Origin: Aminobacter sp039907765
Lineage (GTDB): Bacteria > Pseudomonadota > Alphaproteobacteria > Rhizobiales > Rhizobiaceae
DNA length: 64,000 bases
Reading direction: 5' to 3'
Assembly (NCBI RefSeq): GCF_039907765.1
Contig: NZ_JARDJI010000005.1
Span: 197,029 to 261,028 of the forward strand
How positions within the stretch are numbered: the stretch's first letter is position 1; each line of letters opens with the position of its first letter. Below are positions 39,769 to 49,913 of this stretch, one piece after another. A program made the position numbers and the translations under genes. Under the pieces are notes generated by a model. It saw only the letters and a program-made list of their open reading frames with translations. It had not been told where the DNA came from and did no database searches.

Positions 39769-40884
39769 ATGCGTGTTGGTTGCCCCAAGGAAATCAAGAA
39801 CCACGAGTACCGCGTCGGACTGACCCCCGGCTCGGTCCGCGAATATGTCGCCCACGGCCATGAAGTGCTGATCGAGACCGGCGCGGGTGCCGGCATCGGC
39901 GCCGACGACAACGCCTACCGCGGGGCCGGCGCGCATATTGCCAAGACGGCGGAGGAGGTCTTCACCCGCTCCGACATGATCGTGAAGGTCAAGGAACCCC
40001 AGCCCAAGGAATGGGCGCAGCTGCGCGACGGTCAGATCCTCTACACCTACCTGCACCTCGCTCCCGACCCTGATCAGACCAGGGGGCTGCTCGCCTCCGG
40101 GGTCACGGCGGTCGCCTACGAAACGGTGACCGACGACCGCGGCGGCCTGCCGCTGCTGGCCCCGATGTCGGAAGTTGCTGGAAGGCTGTCGATCCAGGCG
40201 GGCGCCACCGCCCTGCAGAAGGCCAATGGCGGCCGCGGCGTGCTGCTCGGCGGCGTGCCAGGCGTGCTGCCAGGCAAGGTCGCGGTGATCGGCGGCGGCG
40301 TCGTCGGCCTGCATGCCGCCCGCATGGCTGCCGGGCTCGGTGCCGACGTTTCCATCATCGACCGTTCGATCCCGCGACTGCGCCAGCTGGACGACCTCTT
40401 CGGCGGCCGCGTCCATACCCGCTATTCGACGGTCGAGGCCCTGGAGGAAGAGTGCTTCTCGGCCGACATCATCGTCGGCGCAGTCCTCATCCCGGGAGCT
40501 GCGGCGCCGAAGCTCGTCAGCCGCGAGATGCTCTCGGGCATGAAGAAGGGCGCGGTGCTGGTCGACGTCGCCATCGACCAGGGCGGCTGCTTCGAAACCT
40601 CGCACGCCACGACCCACGCCGATCCGACCTACGAGGTCGACGGCATCATCCACTACTGCGTAGCCAACATGCCGGGTGCGGTGCCGGTGACCTCGGCGCA
40701 CGCGCTCAACAACGCCACGCTGCACTACGGCCTGGCGCTCGCCGACCGCGGCCTCAAGGCACTCGCAGACGAACCGCATCTGCGCAACGGGCTCAACGTG
40801 CATCGCGGGCGGATCACCAACCGCGCCGTCGCCGAGGCCCTCGGCTACGAGATGGTCGACGCCAAGGCCGCACTGGCGGCCTGA
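39769..40884 (+). CDS. ald: Alanine dehydrogenase
   Basis: NAD-dependent interconversion of L-alanine with pyruvate and ammonia. The 371-residue protein begins MRVGCPKEIKNHEYRVGLTP and has the substrate residues Arg15, Lys74 (MIVKVKEPQPKEW) and His95 (YLHLAPD), and the NAD-binding motif VAVIGGGVVGLHAARMAAGL, with the DQGGCFETSHATTHADPTYE block. GGAGG precedes the ATG. Expression is probably controlled by the divergent Lrp protein. In rhizobia Ald contributes to alanine use and nodule metabolism. Confidence 0.98.
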   Translation: MRVGCPKEIKNHEYRVGLTPGSVREYVAHGHEVLIETGAGAGIGADDNAYRGAGAHIAKTAEEVFTRSDMIVKVKEPQPKEWAQLRDGQILYTYLHLAPDPDQTRGLLASGVTAVAYETVTDDRGGLPLLAPMSEVAGRLSIQAGATALQKANGGRGVLLGGVPGVLPGKVAVIGGGVVGLHAARMAAGLGADVSIIDRSIPRLRQLDDLFGGRVHTRYSTVEALEEECFSADIIVGAVLIPGAAAPKLVSREMLSGMKKGAVLVDVAIDQGGCFETSHATTHADPTYEVDGIIHYCVANMPGAVPVTSAHALNNATLHYGLALADRGLKALADEPHLRNGLNVHRGRITNRAVAEALGYEMVDAKAALAA

Positions 40885-40908
40885 GTCGCGTCCACGACAC
40901 CTTCGAAC

Positions 40909-40941
40909 GCCCGCCGCAGCGATGCGGCGGGCTTTCGTTTT
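40909..40941 (+). terminator. Rho-independent terminator between ald and the DUF1203 gene
   Basis: A perfect 10-bp stem (GCCCGCCGCA with its complement, 40909-40918 and 40923-40932) with a GCGA loop, then TTTCGTTTT. It serves ald; the convergent gene ends at 40948. Confidence 0.9.
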
Positions 40942-40947
40942 GTTCGG

Positions 40948-41427
40948 TCAGGCCTCCGCTGCCAACTCGATCCGGCACTGATAGCAATTGTTCCTGGCCG
41001 AGCGCATGTGCACGTAGGCGACGTCGGGCAGCGCCAGCAATTCGTGGGCCTTCGCGACGATCTCCGGCGTCGGCGTTACCGCCCCGGTGCCATAGACGAT
41101 GCGATCGTTGGCACCGTAGCCGCGCAGGATGTAGTCGCGGGTCTCCTTGAACAGTTCGGGAAGATCGGCGGTGTCGTCTGCGCGCGCGCACTCCTCCGCA
41201 TGGAGGAAGATCGGGCCGGTTTCCGCATAGGGCTGCAACGCTGGAAACGGCCGGTAGGCGAGAATGAGATACGGCTCGCCCGCGGCCACGTTCTTCAGGC
41301 AGTGGCGGCAGGGCACGCCGTCGCCATCGGAAAGGCGGCACTCCGGGACCATGCCGTAGGCATCGAACGCCCCTCGCTGCAGCGCTCTCACGTCGTCGGT
41401 GGGCAAGGCCTTAAATTTCAGGGTCAT
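40948..41427 (-). CDS. DUF1203 family protein
   Basis: A 159-residue protein of the DUF1203 family. It shows CRHCLKNVAAGEPYLILAYR, PYAETGPIFLHAEECARA, and RDYILRGYGANDRIVYGTGA. The paired Cys (CRHC) and NNCYQCRIE near the end could bind a metal. Function unknown. Confidence 0.88.
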   Translation of the reverse strand: MTLKFKALPTDDVRALQRGAFDAYGMVPECRLSDGDGVPCRHCLKNVAAGEPYLILAYRPFPALQPYAETGPIFLHAEECARADDTADLPELFKETRDYILRGYGANDRIVYGTGAVTPTPEIVAKAHELLALPDVAYVHMRSARNNCYQCRIELAAEA

Positions 41428-41575
41428 GGCGGCAGTCCTCTTGGTGCGATCCCGGCAAGCTAGGCCGAGCCCAAGGGGGCGCCCACCCGATTCCCGCTAG
41501 ACCGACAGGGTTTCATCCATCAGCGCATCCAGCACCCGCACCTACCACTCTGATCGTCATCTCGCCCCGATATGA

Positions 41576-41603
41576 ATAAAGCCCGGCTTTGGCAAGCCGG
41601 GCT
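41576..41603 (-). terminator. Rho-independent terminator of the OmpA-family gene
   Basis: A perfect 10-bp stem (AGCCCGGCTT with AAGCCGGGCT) and TGGC loop, followed on the minus strand by TTTATTC. It starts 24 bases after the stop at 41628. Confidence 0.85.
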
Positions 41604-41627
41604 CCAAGCGGATCGAACCGTTCCGCG

Positions 41628-42188
41628 TCAGCGGATGAAGTCGTCGAAGCGGCGCAGGGTCACGCGCCGATTGCGCCAGTTCTCGTTCTGGGTCGGCACC
41701 AGCAGGAACTCCTCGCCGTAACCGACGGTCTCGAGTGCGTAGCCCGGAATGCCGAACTCCCGTACCAGCGTCCGCCTGAGCGAGGCGGCGCGGCGCTCGG
41801 AAAGCGCCTGGTTGGACGCAAACGAGCCCACGGCGTCGGTATGACCCTCGATCAGCACGCGCGTTTCGGGGTCGCGGCGCAGGATGCGATTGAGGGCATT
41901 GGCGATGTTCTCGACCTTGCCGTATTGCGAATAGGGAATCTCGGCCGAGCCGAAGGCGAAGTTGATCGACTGGATGTCGATCGAGGGCGCCATGCGGCGC
42001 AGGTCCGGCCGGCGCTTGAACTCGCGTATGGTCACGCGCTGGTTCGGCTTGAGCTTGACCGTCGGCGCTGCCTCGAGCTGGCGCTCGATCTGTGCCGCCG
42101 AAGGCGTGGTCGCCTGGGCGGCGGCAAAGGATGGCACGGCGATCAAGGCAATCAGCGCAGCTGCCAAGGTGCGGCGGTTCAGCATCAA
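41628..42188 (-). CDS. Exported OmpA-family protein
   Basis: A 186-residue protein with a signal peptide (MMLNRRTLAAALIALIAVPS, cleavage near AAAQ). After a linker the OmpA domain (about 70-186) shows INFAFGSAEIPYSQYGKVEN, LIEGHTDAVGSFASNQALSE and RRAASLRRTL, ending NRRVTLRRFDDFIR. The lack of a Cys at the processing site means it is likely periplasmic, bound to peptidoglycan, not lipidated. Confidence 0.92.
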   Translation of the reverse strand: MMLNRRTLAAALIALIAVPSFAAAQATTPSAAQIERQLEAAPTVKLKPNQRVTIREFKRRPDLRRMAPSIDIQSINFAFGSAEIPYSQYGKVENIANALNRILRRDPETRVLIEGHTDAVGSFASNQALSERRAASLRRTLVREFGIPGYALETVGYGEEFLLVPTQNENWRNRRVTLRRFDDFIR

Positions 42189-42293
42189 TTATTCTCCTGT
42201 CAATTCGACATGAAGTCGAACCCAATGGCCGGGAAGATGCAACAAGCAACCTGAAGATGCGATGAACGGACGGTTCAGACTAGGTTGGCGCCG

Positions 42294-42857
42294 TTATTCA
42301 CGCATCACGCTTGCCGCGCGTTCCGCAAAGGTCATCGTCCGCACGTTTTCGGATTTCTGCGCCACCGGCGAAAATCCCATCTTCTGGTAGAGCGGCAAGG
42401 CGGCGGGATGGTCCAGCGTGCAGGTCTGCACCGAGACCTTGCGCGGCCTATAGGACCAGGCGGCGGCGATCGCCGCCCCGAGGAACCAGCGCCCGAGCCC
42501 CTGCCCCGTGGCGTGATCCATCAGACCGAAATAGGCAAGCTCCACTTCCTCCGGCAAATGCGGCTTGAGGTCGAAGAAGCCCGCCGGCGCGCCATCCAGG
42601 TAGAGCACCCTGATGTCGCGGTCTTCGCGGTGCAGGCCGGCGGCGAGTTCCTCGTCGTCGAGCCGCAGGATGTTGACCCAGTGCCATCTGCGCCCGACGC
42701 GGTCCGCCAGGTAGCGATAGTAGTGCAACGGTATGTCGCGTGTCCTGAGCAGGGCGATCTGGCGATTGACCGGCAGCGGCGGCTGATAGGCCGGCGGCAC
42801 GTGCATTTCCAGGAAGGTCACCGTGACCGGTATGATCTCGCTGCGGCCGGCCGGCAT
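42294..42857 (-). CDS. GNAT-family N-acetyltransferase
   Basis: A 187-residue acetyl-CoA-dependent acetyltransferase. It has the acetyl-CoA site block AYFGLMDHATGQGLGRWFLG (motif A: GxGxG-type) and CTLDHPAALPLYQKMGFSPV (motif B). The substrate is unknown. It begins 2 bases after the sseA stop, so it is the fourth gene of the cysK-alaX-sseA-GNAT run; position suggests a cysteine- or amine-related substrate, which is inference. Confidence 0.88.
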   Translation of the reverse strand: MPAGRSEIIPVTVTFLEMHVPPAYQPPLPVNRQIALLRTRDIPLHYYRYLADRVGRRWHWVNILRLDDEELAAGLHREDRDIRVLYLDGAPAGFFDLKPHLPEEVELAYFGLMDHATGQGLGRWFLGAAIAAAWSYRPRKVSVQTCTLDHPAALPLYQKMGFSPVAQKSENVRTMTFAERAASVMRE

Positions 42858-42859
42858 GG

Positions 42860-43711
42860 TCACGCCTTGCCCGTGGCCACCGGCGTGTCGGACAAGCCTC
42901 CCCATTCGGTCCATGAGCCGTCATAGAGGCGGTTGTCGCCGTGACCGAGCGACTGCAGGGCGAGCGTGATGACGGCTGCCGTCACGCCCGAACCGCAGGT
43001 GGTGACGACGGGCTTGGACAGGTCCAGCCCCGCCGCCTCCAGCGTCGACTTCAGGCGGTCGAGGGGAAGCAGTTCGCCATTCTCCGAGAGCGATGCCGAC
43101 GGCACGTTGCGCGCCCCCGGCATGTGCCCGGAGCGCAGGCCCGCGCGCGGTTCGGGATCGCGGCCTTCGAAGCGTCCCGCGGAACGGGCGTCCGCCACCT
43201 GAGCGGCGCCGGAACGGACGATCTCGCGCATCTCGGCCAGCGACACGACTTTTGAAGCATCGTAGTCGACGTGGAAGACGTTCGGCGCGGTTTTCGTCGG
43301 CTGGGAGGTCACCGGACGGCCATCGGCCTTCCAGCGATCGAAGCCGCCATCCAGGATGTAGACCTGGAACACGCCCATGATGCGGAACATCCACCAGACC
43401 CGCGGAGCCGCAAGGAACCCCGGCCCGTCGTAGATGACGATCGTGTCGTCGGCCGATATGCCCATCGAGCCCGCGTGGCGTGCAAACAGCGCTGGCGACG
43501 GCAGCATGTGGGGCAGCGCCGAATCGAGATCGCAAACGAGATCGAGGTCGAAGAACACCGAGCCGGGAATGTGTGCCGCGTCGTATTCGGCGCGCGCGTC
43601 GCGCTTTTGCGCCGGCAGATACCAGGATGCATCGACGATCGACAGGCCCGGCGTGCCCAGCCGCTCCTCCAGCCAGTCCGCGTCAATGACGAAAGCGCTC
43701 TTCTCGCCCAT
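42860..43711 (-). CDS. sseA: 3-mercaptopyruvate sulfurtransferase
   Basis: Transfers sulphur from 3-mercaptopyruvate to an acceptor thiol or cyanide, part of cysteine catabolism and cytosolic sulphur supply. The 283-residue protein has two rhodanese domains: the first inactive (IVDASWYLPAQKRDARAEYD; DTIVIYDGPGFLAAPRVWWM), the second with the active-site loop CGSGVT at C239, the six-residue loop characteristic of mercaptopyruvate rather than thiosulfate enzymes. It starts 13 bases after alaX. Confidence 0.95.
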   Translation of the reverse strand: MGEKSAFVIDADWLEERLGTPGLSIVDASWYLPAQKRDARAEYDAAHIPGSVFFDLDLVCDLDSALPHMLPSPALFARHAGSMGISADDTIVIYDGPGFLAAPRVWWMFRIMGVFQVYILDGGFDRWKADGRPVTSQPTKTAPNVFHVDYDASKVVSLAEMREIVRSGAAQVADARSAGRFEGRDPEPRAGLRSGHMPGARNVPSASLSENGELLPLDRLKSTLEAAGLDLSKPVVTTCGSGVTAAVITLALQSLGHGDNRLYDGSWTEWGGLSDTPVATGKA

Positions 43712-43724
43712 GGGAGGCTCCTGC

Positions 43725-44471
43725 TCAGTTGGCGGGCATCGCGCCGAAGCGGATGCGGAAGCGGCGGTTTTCCCGCCCTTTCTTCTCGATCTTGCCGATG
43801 TGGATCTCGCCGATCTCGGCAGTTCGTGCGACATGGGTGCCGCCGCAGGGCTGGCTGTCGACCGAGGCATCGTCGCCGATGCAGACCAGCCTGATCCGTC
43901 CGGTACCCGAGGGCGGCCGCACGTTTTTCGACTTGACCAGGGTCGGATTGGCGGCCAGCTCTTCCTCCGATATCCAGCGCGTGTAGATCGGATGGTCGGC
44001 CCTGACGAGGGCCATCAGTTGCTCGGTCACCGCCTCCTTGTTGAAGCCGGCATCGGGAATGTCGAAATCGACGCGCGAATCGTCCTCTCCGACGGCGGCG
44101 CCGGTGATCGGATAGGGGCAGACGACGGTGAGCAGGTGACAGGCCGCGTGCATGCGCATCAGAAGGAGGCGGCGCGGCCAGTCGATCGCCAGCTTCAGCC
44201 GTTCGCCGATCTCTGGAACCGGTTGCTCCGTCCCCGGCACATGGATGATCTCGTCCTTGTGCTCGCCGGTGATGGTCGCGGCCACGGCGATCGGACTGCC
44301 GTCCTCGCGCAGCATCGTTCCGGTGTCGCCCGGCTGGCCGCCGGACGTCGCGTAGAAGATCGTGCGGTCCAAGATGATGCCGCCACGGTCGTTGACCGCG
44401 AGCACCTGGGCCGCAGACTCGCGCAGATAGGAATCGTCGCGGAACATCGCCTCGGTGGAATATGCCATCAT
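43725..44471 (-). CDS. Alanyl-tRNA editing protein AlaX-like
   Basis: A 248-residue freestanding homologue of the AlaRS editing domain, which hydrolyses mischarged Ser- or Gly-tRNA-Ala. It has TIFYATSGGQPGDTG near residue 36, the zinc motif HAACH and the second half CGGTH in SQPCGGTHVARTAEIG. The start ATG at 44469-44471 overlaps the cysK stop by ATGA; the alternative is one codon later. Translational coupling to cysteine synthase is likely. Whether its true substrate is Ala-type or Cys-type mischarging is not decided here. Confidence 0.88.
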   Translation of the reverse strand: MMAYSTEAMFRDDSYLRESAAQVLAVNDRGGIILDRTIFYATSGGQPGDTGTMLREDGSPIAVAATITGEHKDEIIHVPGTEQPVPEIGERLKLAIDWPRRLLLMRMHAACHLLTVVCPYPITGAAVGEDDSRVDFDIPDAGFNKEAVTEQLMALVRADHPIYTRWISEEELAANPTLVKSKNVRPPSGTGRIRLVCIGDDASVDSQPCGGTHVARTAEIGEIHIGKIEKKGRENRRFRIRFGAMPAN

Positions 44472-45502
44472 GCCACCTGTTCGAACGGGACCTCGATGTC
44501 GACCGGCCGGTCCATCCACTCGGGCACCGGAAGCCCCTTGCCGCGCAGGAACTCCGGATTGAACAGCTTCGACTGGTAGCGGGTTCCGAAGTCGGCGAGG
44601 ATGGTGACGATGGTGTGGCCCGGGCCCAGCTCGCGCGCCAGGCGCACGGCACCGGCAATGTTGATGCCCGAGGAACCGCCGACGCAGATGCCCTCGTCCT
44701 GGATCAGTTCGAAGACGATCGGCAGCGCCTCTTCGTCGGGGATCTGGTACGAGAAATCGGGCGTGAAGCCGTCGAGGTTGGCGGTGATGCGCCCCTGGCC
44801 GATGCCTTCGGTGATGGAGCTGCCCTCGGCCCTGAGTTCGCCCGTCGTATAGTAGCTGTGCAGGGCCGCGCCGAGCGGATCGGCGAGCGCGATCTTGATG
44901 TCATTGCGCTTCGACTTGAGCCCGATCGCCACGCCGGCGAGCGTCCCGCCGGTACCCACGGCCGAGACGAAGCCGTCGACCTTGCCGCCGGTCTGTTCCC
45001 ATATCTCCTCGGCAGTCGTGCGGACATGGCCGTCGCGGTTGGCGACGTTGTCGAACTGGTTGGCCCAGATCGCGCCGTTGGGGTCGGTCCTGGCCAGTTG
45101 CTCGGCGAGCCTGCCGGAAACCTTCACATAGTTGTTCGGGTTCTTGTAGGGGACGGCGGGTACCTCGATGAGCTCGGCGCCGAGCAGGCGCAGCGCATCC
45201 TTCTTCTCCTGGCTCTGGGTGTCGGGAATGACGATGACCGTGCGATAGCCGAGCGCCTTGGCGACGACCGTCAGGCCGATGCCGGTGTTACCGGCGGTGC
45301 CCTCGACAATCACGCCGCCAGGGCGGAGCAGTCCGCGCTTCTCGGCATCGCGAATGATGAACAGGCCGGCGCGGTCCTTGACCGACTGGCCAGGGTTCAT
45401 GAACTCGGCCTTGCCGAGAATCTCGCAACCGGTTTCCTCCGAGGCACGCCTGAGCCTGATGAGAGGGGTATTGCCGATGGCGTCGATCACCGAGCGATGC
45501 AT
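44468..45502 (-). CDS. Cysteine synthase (O-acetylserine sulfhydrylase family)
   Basis: PLP enzyme that makes cysteine from O-acetylserine and sulphide. The 344-residue protein has the PLP Lys42 in NPGQSVKDRAG, the phosphate loop VEGTAGNTGIGLTV, and SSGINIAGAVRLARELGPGH. It has a longer C-terminus than enteric CysK (about 20 residues, ending PVDIEVPFEQVA), and is closer to the CysK-like branch common in rhizobia. An AGGAA ribosome site precedes ATG 45500-45502. It heads the operon with alaX, sseA and a GNAT gene. Confidence 0.93.
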   Translation of the reverse strand: MHRSVIDAIGNTPLIRLRRASEETGCEILGKAEFMNPGQSVKDRAGLFIIRDAEKRGLLRPGGVIVEGTAGNTGIGLTVVAKALGYRTVIVIPDTQSQEKKDALRLLGAELIEVPAVPYKNPNNYVKVSGRLAEQLARTDPNGAIWANQFDNVANRDGHVRTTAEEIWEQTGGKVDGFVSAVGTGGTLAGVAIGLKSKRNDIKIALADPLGAALHSYYTTGELRAEGSSITEGIGQGRITANLDGFTPDFSYQIPDEEALPIVFELIQDEGICVGGSSGINIAGAVRLARELGPGHTIVTILADFGTRYQSKLFNPEFLRGKGLPVPEWMDRPVDIEVPFEQVA

Positions 45503-45713
45503 GGAGATTCCTTCCTATTTCGCCGTGGAACCCTAGAAATCTGCACCTCGGCTTTCAAGGCAAGAATTTCTCTGGACCATTTACATTCTGCCGCAAACCA
45601 CGCGCCAGTTAGGGTGCAGGACTTCTCCGCCCCAACATATCGGGCGAAAACAGGCCTTTGCAGGCGAAGGCTGCGCCGCTAGAGCTATGCGACACTATTT
45701 GCGGGGGATTTGA

Positions 45714-46535
45714 GTGAGTACTTACCGGGCCGCCCCGAAGGACGGCGTCGCGTGGATTACGGGTGGCAGCACGGGCATTGGCCGCGCGGTGGCCCGTCTC
45801 CTCGCCAAGCAGGGCTACACCGTCGCGGTCACCGTGCGTCCCAATGATCCGCTGGACGCGCTCATCGCCGAGACAAAAGGCATGGCTGGGCGAATCCTGT
45901 CCTTCCCGTCGGACGTCACCGACGAAGCCGGGATGGCGGCGGCAGTGGGCGCGATCGAGTCCCAGGCCGGCCCCATCGTGCTCGCCATCTTCAATGCCGG
46001 CGCCTACCTGCCCGTCAGGGGCGACGACCTGCAGCTCAATTCCTTCCGCCAGAGCTTCGACGTCAATGTCTTCGGCGTGCTCAACGGGCTTGCGCCGGTG
46101 ATCGAACGCATGCGCAATCGCGGTCGCGGGCATGTCGTGTTCATGGGCTCGATCAGCGCCTATTTCGGCTGGCCGACGACCGCGGCCTACGCCGCGACGA
46201 AGGCCGCGATCAACGTCATCGCCGAGGCGCTCAAATTCGATTTCGACAAGATGAACATCCGGACCCAGGTGCTGAATCCCGGTTTCATCGACACGCCGCT
46301 GACCCAGAAGAGCGCGTTTTCGATGCCGGCCATGATGTCGGTCGACGACGCGGCCGAACGGGTCTGCCGGGCGATACTAAAGGGCGGATTCGAGGTCACC
46401 TTCCCGAGGCGCCTCACCTGGGGGATGAAGCTGCTTTTCGTCCTGCCGCGTCCCTTGCGGGAAATGGCGCTGCGAACTTCGACCCGGTGGAAAGCCGAGC
46501 CGATTGTCTATCTGCGGCGCTCGACCTTCGACTGA
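45714..46535 (+). CDS. Short-chain dehydrogenase/reductase
   Basis: A 273-residue SDR with NAD(P) motif GGSTGIGRAVARLLAKQG, the NAGAY element, and the catalytic Ser-Tyr-Lys (MGSISAYFG; AAYAATKAA). Its start is GTG at 45714, preceded by GCGGGGGA. C-terminal residues (about 230-273) are basic and hydrophobic, as in the SDR group acting on lipids or steroids. The substrate is unknown. It is divergent from the cysK operon. Confidence 0.9.
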   Translation: MSTYRAAPKDGVAWITGGSTGIGRAVARLLAKQGYTVAVTVRPNDPLDALIAETKGMAGRILSFPSDVTDEAGMAAAVGAIESQAGPIVLAIFNAGAYLPVRGDDLQLNSFRQSFDVNVFGVLNGLAPVIERMRNRGRGHVVFMGSISAYFGWPTTAAYAATKAAINVIAEALKFDFDKMNIRTQVLNPGFIDTPLTQKSAFSMPAMMSVDDAAERVCRAILKGGFEVTFPRRLTWGMKLLFVLPRPLREMALRTSTRWKAEPIVYLRRSTFD

Positions 46536-46538
46536 CGA

Positions 46539-47738
46539 TCAGGCCAGCGGCTGGGGCTTTGCGTCGCGCGCCCAGAGATAGATGAAAATCGCCGTGCCAA
46601 GCATCACGACATAGAACCAGAACAGCGCGGAATACGCCGCCGTGGGCTCGCCCGGCACCACGCTTGCCGTCACCACCGCACCGGTTGCGAACTGCATGGC
46701 GCCCACGCCGCCGATCGAGAAGAAATTCATCAGCGTGACGCCGCGCCCGACGAGATGGGCGGGGAAGAACGCGCGCGCATGCGCCATCAGCAGGCCATAG
46801 CTGCCGCCGGTCAGGCCGATGAGGACGAAGACGACAGTGACCGCCGCCACGTCGGTGAGGACATCGACGGCGAGATAGAGGATCGCCAGGAGACCGATGG
46901 TGTTCCCCACCACTGCGACCCACTTGCGGGTGCGGAAGATCGTGTCGAGCGGCCCATAGGTGAAGGCCCCGGCGACCATGGCCAGCGCCATGAACAAGGT
47001 CACCTGCCCTATCATCAAGGTATCCGCGCCATAGACGTCGACGAGATAGGGACCTGACCAGAGGCCGCGGATCCCCGTCGTCGGCGCATAGTTGATGGCC
47101 GTCAGCGGGATGATCGGCCACAGCACGCGCATGCGGAGCAACTCGCGGTAGCCGCCGAACCCGACCGCGCCCTGGTCCATGCCGGGCGGCGACTTCGGAT
47201 CGCGCACGAGCGCCAGGATCGCCAGGGCGACCACGATCGTGACGAGCGCAAGCCCCGCCATCACCGGCCGCCAGCCGAACGCTTCGGCGGCCTGCGCCAG
47301 GGGTGCCGCGCCAATGACGTTGCCGGCGGTCCCGAAAGCCACCATCCACGAGGCCAGCACGGAAAACCGCGCGAGCGAAAAGACGCGGGCGAAGATGAAC
47401 AGCGAAGACATCAGCACCGGCGCGCAGCCTATGCCGATCAGGGCCATAGCAGCGATCACCATCCATGGGGTCGACGCGGCCGCAAACAGGATTGCCCCTC
47501 CGCCGCCGCCGAGCATCAGCAACGCTGACGCCGTGCGCCGCGGCCCGAAACGGTCGAGCGACACGCCGATGGCGAACTGGGCCAGCGCAAAGGTGAGGAA
47601 GAACGCACCGGACGCCAGCGACAAGTGCGCCTTGGTTGCACCCAGTTCAGCGGTCAGCGCCGGCGTCAGCACGGCCATGAACGACCGGTAGAATTGCGAC
47701 AGCACGTAGGCGATCGCGAGCGTCGCTATGCCGGTCAT
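46539..47738 (-). CDS. Major facilitator superfamily transporter
   Basis: A 399-residue MFS permease with about 12 hydrophobic helices. The cytoplasmic loop 2-3 motif is in GVSLDRFGPRRTASALLMLG (the RxGRR-type signature). The N-terminus MTGIATLAIAYVLSQFYRSF begins the first helix. The substrate cannot be told from sequence. It is convergent with the SDR gene, with only 3 bases between stops. Confidence 0.9.
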   Translation of the reverse strand: MTGIATLAIAYVLSQFYRSFMAVLTPALTAELGATKAHLSLASGAFFLTFALAQFAIGVSLDRFGPRRTASALLMLGGGGGAILFAAASTPWMVIAAMALIGIGCAPVLMSSLFIFARVFSLARFSVLASWMVAFGTAGNVIGAAPLAQAAEAFGWRPVMAGLALVTIVVALAILALVRDPKSPPGMDQGAVGFGGYRELLRMRVLWPIIPLTAINYAPTTGIRGLWSGPYLVDVYGADTLMIGQVTLFMALAMVAGAFTYGPLDTIFRTRKWVAVVGNTIGLLAILYLAVDVLTDVAAVTVVFVLIGLTGGSYGLLMAHARAFFPAHLVGRGVTLMNFFSIGGVGAMQFATGAVVTASVVPGEPTAAYSALFWFYVVMLGTAIFIYLWARDAKPQPLA

Positions 47739-47757
47739 GCACCACCCCAAAGCAGAA

Positions 47758-47788
47758 AGGGCGGCCGAGGCACCGCCCCGACCGCCCT
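47758..47788 (-). terminator. Hairpin after the rhlE-type gene
   Basis: A 7-bp stem (AGGGCGG with CCGCCCT) with a 17-base GC-rich loop, followed on the minus strand by TTTCTGCTTTG. It lies between the helicase stop (47845) and the MFS start. Confidence 0.6.
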
Positions 47789-47844
47789 AACCTATTCATG
47801 CCATTGCAGCAAATGGACCAGGCTGGCCCGATCTGCTGCACAGA

Positions 47845-49278
<1,434 letters not shown>

Positions 49279-49542
49279 CCGCCGCAAACATCAATGGCGG
49301 CAGGGCGCAACCTGCCGGCCTCGATCTCTTGTGAAACGACAAGGCGGCGGACATCGTCCGCTCGGCTGCGCTGTCGCGCCCGCATGCCTCATGCCGCGGG
49401 TCTATTTCGCCGCTTGCCGTGGCCGGAAAGGGGAGAAAACAGACGCAACCAAGTCTCAGCAGTGAGAAAGCCGGCAAGCCCGGCCCAAGCGCCTATGCCG
49501 CCGCATATGGCGGAACCGCGGGCAAAATGCAAGTCCCCGCCT

Positions 49543-49722
49543 TCAGGCAGCTTCGGCGACGACCTCGTTCAACGTGTCGAGATCGACATAGAAGATGCGG
49601 GTGATGGCGACAATCAGCTCATCCCCCCAATAGCCGTAAGACTTCAGGATGCTGACGGCGGTGACTATGTCGACGGTTTCCGTCAGACGCCTCTTCATGC
49701 TGTCCTCAACGAATTCTTCCAT
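49543..49722 (-). CDS. Small acidic protein of unknown function
   Basis: A 59-residue protein from the ATG at 49720-49722 (MEEFVEDSMKRRLTETVDIV), with a hydrophobic middle (TAVSILKSYGYWGDELIVAI) that looks like an amphipathic helix bundle, not a membrane helix. A longer start at 49827 would add a weakly supported leader. No family was recognised. It sits between rhlE and deoD, in the same orientation. Confidence 0.55.
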   Translation of the reverse strand: MEEFVEDSMKRRLTETVDIVTAVSILKSYGYWGDELIVAITRIFYVDLDTLNEVVAEAA

Positions 49723-49913
49723 CGGGCCGTCCCTCTGTCCGATTGCCAACGCAAGGAACACGGAAGCAGAACTCTCGATCCGGGATAGGATGACTCGCTT
49801 GCCCGGAACTTGCGGATTGCCAGGCACTCGGCGCCTTGCGGATCGAACCGAACCCAGGCGATTCGCAGCGCCCGCCGAATATTAGCACGAGCAGCAATAT
49901 CCTTCGAGCTTGG

